This document shows, piece after piece, positions 6,921-9,442 of a stretch of DNA of 9,442 nt; positions within the stretch are counted from its first letter, which is position 1, and every line of letters starts with the position of its first letter. Origin of the DNA: Ruminococcus sp. (GTDB lineage: Bacteria; Bacillota; Clostridia; Oscillospirales; Ruminococcaceae); NCBI GenBank assembly GCA_003446315.1, contig DMBA01000329.1, forward strand, positions 1-9,442. The letters run 5' to 3'. The translations under genes and the position numbers were made by a program. Under the pieces are notes generated by a model. It was not told the origin of the DNA, ran no database searches, and was given only the letters and a program-made list of their open reading frames with translations.

Positions 6921-7005
6921 AGCGATCCCCCCCTTTTGTCACAAATTCGGTTCCCGTTCCCGCAATCACAATGCGAATTCTGTTTTTATTGCTCCGCATA
7001 CTATT

Positions 7006-7034
7006 ATTATACCAAAATGAAATATAAATGTCAA
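7006..7034 (-). promoter_or_regulatory. perfect consensus promoter of the GGDEF-EAL gene
   Basis: On the minus strand: TTGACA (7029-7034), 17-bp spacer, TATAAT (7006-7011), a full match to the vegetative consensus. The expected start is near 6999, leaving a leader of about 79 nt before the ATG at 6920. No cyclic-di-GMP riboswitch is recognisable in that short leader. Such a strong unaided promoter suggests control by repression or at the protein level. Confidence 0.88.
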
Positions 7035-7038
7035 TGTA

Positions 7039-7057
7039 TTTTCGTGAAAAACGAAAA
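7039..7057. promoter_or_regulatory. inverted repeat, candidate operator next to the GGDEF-EAL promoter
   Basis: A perfect 7-bp inverted repeat, TTTTCGT (7039-7045) and ACGAAAA (7051-7057), with a 5-bp centre. It starts 4 bp upstream of the -35 box of the GGDEF-EAL promoter (7029-7034) and about 17 bp from the TTCACA repeats. The symmetry and position suit a dimeric regulator, but no factor can be named; in AT-rich DNA a chance occurrence is possible. Confidence 0.45.
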
Positions 7058-7073
7058 ATCTTTCCGCATGGAT

Positions 7074-7090
7074 TTCACAGAAAATTCACA
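7074..7090 (+). promoter_or_regulatory. TTCACA direct repeats, candidate OmpR/PhoB-family regulator site
   Basis: Two identical TTCACA hexamers (7074-7079 and 7085-7090) are separated by 5 bp, an 11-bp period. A weaker copy, TCCGCA (7063-7068), keeps the same phase upstream. OmpR/PhoB-family regulators bind head-to-tail direct repeats of about one helical turn; B. subtilis PhoP, for example, binds TT(A/C/T)ACA repeats with about 5-bp spacers. The gene immediately downstream is a regulator of that family, so autoregulation is a reasonable inference. It does not prove a phosphate regulon. Confidence 0.5.
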
Positions 7091-7115
7091 TCTTTATGGT
7101 AGAATAAACTATAAT
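7085..7115 (+). promoter_or_regulatory. probable promoter of the two-component operon
   Basis: A perfect -10 TATAAT lies at 7110-7115. The best -35-like hexamer is TTCACA (7085-7090) at a long 19-bp spacing, and it coincides with the second direct repeat. A poor -35 under an activator-type repeat is the layout of a regulator-assisted promoter. The expected start is near 7122. An alternative -10 is TAGAAT at 7100-7105. The leader holds a small CCGC/GCGG hairpin (7122-7136). Confidence 0.6.
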
Positions 7116-7165
7116 CATGTACCGCAGCAAAAGCGGCTCCGGCAAAACAGAAAGGATCTTAACCC

Positions 7166-7834
7166 ATGAGATTATTGATTGTTGACGATGAAGCGAACAT
7201 CCGCATGATGATCCGCGAATATGCGGAGCTTGAGGATTTCGAAGTAGACGAAGCAGCAGACGGCATGGAAGCTGTGAATAAAGCAAAAGCACAAAAATAT
7301 GACCTTATCATCATGGATGTCATGATGCCGCGCATGGACGGTTTCTCCGCATGCGAGGAGATCCGGAAAACACAGTCCACCCCGATCATCATGCTTTCTG
7401 CGCGTCATGAGGAATATGACCAGCAATACGGCTTCAAACTGGGCATTGATGATTATGTGGCAAAACCCTTCTCCCCAAAGCTCCTGATGGCGCGTGTGCA
7501 GGCGGTGCTGCGGCGAACTGCCGATACACAGACCCAGACTGCCGACCGCATCCAGTTCGAAGGACTTGAGATCGACATGGCAGGCAGAGAGGTCTATGTC
7601 AACGGACAAAAAGTCTCCATGACCCCGAAGGAATATGAACTGCTCTTTTATCTGGTCAAAAACCGCAATATTGCCCTGACAAGAGACAAACTGCTGGAAG
7701 AAGTCTGGGGATATGATTTCTTCGGCGATGACCGCACCGTTGATACACATGTCAAGATGCTGCGCAACAGCCTCGGAGAATACCGGAAGTTCATTGTCAC
7801 ATTGAGAGGAATGGGATATAAGTTTGAAGCTTAA
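7166..7834 (+). CDS. OmpR/PhoB-family two-component response regulator
   Basis: A DNA-binding transcription factor activated by phosphorylation, presumably by the kinase encoded next. Receiver domain (1-118): acidic pocket D7/D8, phospho-acceptor D51 in IIMDVMMPRMDG, switch residue S78 (LSAR), K100 in the AKPFSP loop, and the family's GIDDYVAKPF. A short linker rich in Thr/Gln (118-126) leads to a winged-helix domain (about 128-221) with MTPKEYELLFYL, a recognition helix in DDRTVDTHVKMLRNSLGE, and the wing TLRGMGYKFE. 222 aa is standard. The ATG has AAAGGA 9 nt upstream. Its last 11 bases overlap the kinase gene, so the two are coupled. The upstream direct repeats suggest autoregulation. The specific regulon cannot be named from sequence. 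Confidence 0.96.
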   Translation: MRLLIVDDEANIRMMIREYAELEDFEVDEAADGMEAVNKAKAQKYDLIIMDVMMPRMDGFSACEEIRKTQSTPIIMLSARHEEYDQQYGFKLGIDDYVAKPFSPKLLMARVQAVLRRTADTQTQTADRIQFEGLEIDMAGREVYVNGQKVSMTPKEYELLFYLVKNRNIALTRDKLLEEVWGYDFFGDDRTVDTHVKMLRNSLGEYRKFIVTLRGMGYKFEA

Positions 7835-9263
7835 AAATCCGTTTGATTTCCGGCATCGGAACAGCATGCGCATGAACATCTGGTTCTGGTTTATGGAGTT
7901 CGTGCTGCTGACGTTTCTCCTTTTGTGGGTATGTCAGGTGCTGTTTCTGCAAAATTTTTATGACCGCATGAAAACGCGGGATATCATCCGGCTTGCAGAT
8001 AAAATGGTCACGCAGTATCAGACCGGCGATTACAAAGCCGAATTTCTGGATTATGCCATCCGGAATGACCTCTGCATCGAAGTGCTCGATAAATATGAAC
8101 GTGAAAAATTCCCGCAGCATATTATGGGCGGAAGCTGCTTTATCCACGGTTATAACAACCAGCTCCGCGCCATTGTAGACGAACTGAAACAGGATTCAGA
8201 CGGCACCATTTATTTCAAAGCCACCCATCCGGTCACAAATGTGGAAGTGCTTGTTTATGCGCAGGTGATCGGTTCCACGAGCTTTCCGGAAGGCTATCTG
8301 ATCCTGAACACCCCGCTGAAACCGGTCACGGCAACGGTCAGCATCATCCGGCGGCAGCTCATAATTATTACAGTCATCCTGCTGCTTGTCGCCATTATCA
8401 TTACATCCATCGTTTCCGACCGCCTTTCCAAACCGATCGTGCGTGTCACAAAGGATGCCGAGCAGCTTGCACACGGCAAATATGATATCAAATTTGACGG
8501 CAGCGGCTATGACGAAGCGGAACGTCTTGCAGAAACGCTGACCTACGCAAGCCATGAGATCAACCGCGTTGACCGCATGCAGCGGGATCTCATCGCCAAT
8601 GCATCGCATGACCTGCGCACGCCGCTGACCATGCTGAAAGGCTATGCCGAAATGATCCGTGATATTTCCGGTGACAATCCGGAAAAGCGCAACAAGCATT
8701 TGCAGGTCATCATTCAGGAAACAGACCGCTTGCAGGCACTGGTCAATGATATTCTGGATCTTTCCAAGCTCGAAAACGGCAGAATGACCCTTGCCGTCAC
8801 AGAGTTTGATATGGAGCAGCGCCTGACCGAGATTACAGAGCGTTACCGCGGACTCAGCGAATTCTCCGGCTATCACTTCTCGCTGGAAACAGACGGCGAA
8901 GCAATGGTAAGCTGTGATGCCGGAAAGATCGAACAGGTCATCTGCAATCTCATCAACAATGCGGTCAATTACACCGGCGAAGACAAGCAGGTATTTATCA
9001 AAATGGAGCATCGGCCGGAAGGCATCCGCATTTCTGTAAGGGATACGGGCGAAGGCATGGATCAGGAAACGCTCTCCCGCATCTTTGATAAATATTACCG
9101 CAGTGAAAATTATAAGCGTTCGGTCATCGGCACAGGACTGGGACTTTCGATCGTAAAAGCGATCCTGCGCCTGCATGACTATGCATTCGGCGTAGACAGC
9201 ACCATTGGTGTTGGCTCAACCTTCTGGTTTATCATCCATGATGCAGAGCAGGATGCACAATGA
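7824..9263 (+). CDS. membrane sensor histidine kinase
   Basis: Cognate kinase (and probably phosphatase) of the preceding regulator. Order: TM1 (about 19-42), an outer sensor region (about 43-173) with no recognised fold and two cysteines (C84, C105), TM2 (about 177-198), HAMP (199-250, SDRLSKPIVRVTKDAEQLAHGKY), then the dimerisation domain with the phospho-acceptor H262 in ASHDLRTPLTML. The ATPase domain shows N box VICNLINNAVNYT (372-384, N379), G1 DTGEGM (407-412), F box IFDKYYR (420-426) and G2 GTGLGLSIVK (436-445). The conventional start is TTG at 7824, overlapping the regulator by 11 nt; a GAGGA lies about 14 nt upstream. In-frame ATGs at 7866 and 7872 are alternatives but would sit right at TM1. 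All catalytic boxes are intact. Confidence 0.95.
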   Translation: MKLKNPFDFRHRNSMRMNIWFWFMEFVLLTFLLLWVCQVLFLQNFYDRMKTRDIIRLADKMVTQYQTGDYKAEFLDYAIRNDLCIEVLDKYEREKFPQHIMGGSCFIHGYNNQLRAIVDELKQDSDGTIYFKATHPVTNVEVLVYAQVIGSTSFPEGYLILNTPLKPVTATVSIIRRQLIIITVILLLVAIIITSIVSDRLSKPIVRVTKDAEQLAHGKYDIKFDGSGYDEAERLAETLTYASHEINRVDRMQRDLIANASHDLRTPLTMLKGYAEMIRDISGDNPEKRNKHLQVIIQETDRLQALVNDILDLSKLENGRMTLAVTEFDMEQRLTEITERYRGLSEFSGYHFSLETDGEAMVSCDAGKIEQVICNLINNAVNYTGEDKQVFIKMEHRPEGIRISVRDTGEGMDQETLSRIFDKYYRSENYKRSVIGTGLGLSIVKAILRLHDYAFGVDSTIGVGSTFWFIIHDAEQDAQ

Positions 9264-9311
9264 TCCTGACATCCGCCCTGCAAACGATCATTTGGAAAGT
9301 GGTGATATCAT

Positions 9312-9442
9312 ATGGCATCTATCACACCGGATATGCAGCTTGCACAGGCACTTGCACGATACAGCGACTGGTGGGTCATGCGGGATCTGCTGATCCCCGC
9401 GGACGAAAACCACACCATGCATATGGATTTTCTGGTCGTATC
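9312..9442 (+). CDS. unidentified protein, first 43 codons only
   Basis: An open frame begins at ATG 9312 with a purine-rich GGAAAGTGGTG (9294-9304) upstream, 48 bp after the kinase stop and on the same strand, and runs off the right edge. The visible protein begins MASITPDMQLAQALARYSDW, continues WVMRDLLIPADENHTMHMDF and then reads LVV. It is soluble-looking, with no signal peptide. The strand pattern and MDFLVV ending loosely recall the start of nuclease-related (NERD-like) domains, where an ID-hVV motif carries a catalytic Asp, but this is too short to assign. It is probably co-transcribed with the two-component genes. I do not recognise it. Confidence 0.6.
   Translation, partial: MASITPDMQLAQALARYSDWWVMRDLLIPADENHTMHMDFLVV

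Noticed and set aside
6950..6961. Tandem GTTCCC repeat in the phosphodiesterase leader
   Set aside because: Two 6-bp copies only, no phase with a promoter element and no third copy; too little to call a site.
6921..6999. Possible cyclic-di-GMP riboswitch in the leader of the phosphodiesterase gene
   Set aside because: The predicted leader is only about 79 nt and shows neither the paired-stem layout nor the conserved core of the GEMM classes.
5724..7169. 481-codon plus-strand open frame opposite the GGDEF-EAL gene
   Set aside because: The frame is antisense to a clearly conserved protein, its translation is His/Cys/Phe-rich without domains, and no ribosome site supports it. It is a codon-bias shadow.
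8140..8148. DnaA-box-like TTATCCACG
   Set aside because: A single imperfect copy inside the kinase coding sequence with no neighbours or AT-rich unwinding region; expected by chance.
8196..9176. 326-codon minus-strand open frame opposite the histidine kinase
   Set aside because: Antisense shadow of a kinase with all its catalytic motifs; no recognisable protein features.

Overview
The window looks like chromosomal core DNA from a low- to mid-GC Gram-positive bacterium, most likely a Clostridia member of the Oscillospiraceae/Ruminococcus type. The evidence is the rpmH-rnpA-yidD-yidC-jag-mnmE gene order, a YidC without the periplasmic domain of proteobacterial YidC, strong GGAG-type ribosome binding sites and vegetative TTGACA/TATAAT promoters. 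This placement is inference from gene order and protein style, not from a database match. I see no insertion sequence, prophage, CRISPR array, tRNA or rRNA.

Left half (about 1-4545, all on the minus strand): a translation and membrane-biogenesis cluster read right to left. A near-consensus promoter and a structured leader precede rpmH (ribosomal protein L34, 44 aa). An intrinsic terminator follows, then rnpA (RNase P protein), yidD (overlapping rnpA by 4 nt), yidC (membrane insertase), jag/khpB (KH-R3H RNA-binding protein), a second intrinsic terminator, and mnmE (tRNA U34 modification GTPase), which runs off the left edge. The two internal terminators suggest stepped-down expression: high L34, lower rnpA-yidD-yidC-jag, and lower or separately controlled mnmE.

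Middle (4546-7165): a 766-aa membrane protein with two transmembrane helices, PAS-like regions, a degenerate GGDEF domain and an intact EAL domain. It is probably a cyclic-di-GMP phosphodiesterase, and it lies where dnaA often sits in Firmicutes, but on the same strand as rpmH. Its promoter is a perfect TTGACA-17-TATAAT. The 245-bp divergent region between it and the response regulator also holds an inverted repeat and 11-bp-spaced TTCACA direct repeats.

Right part (7166-9442, plus strand): an OmpR/PhoB-type response regulator and its overlapping sensor histidine kinase form a two-component operon, followed by the first 43 codons of an unrecognised gene. The divergent arrangement makes it plausible that the two-component system controls the phosphodiesterase, its own operon, or both. 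The most noteworthy signals are regulatory: the operators between the divergent promoters, the terminator sitting on the mnmE ribosome binding site, the long inverted repeat at the rpmH -35 box, and the missing dnaA/oriC neighbour. I found no convincing wholly new system.
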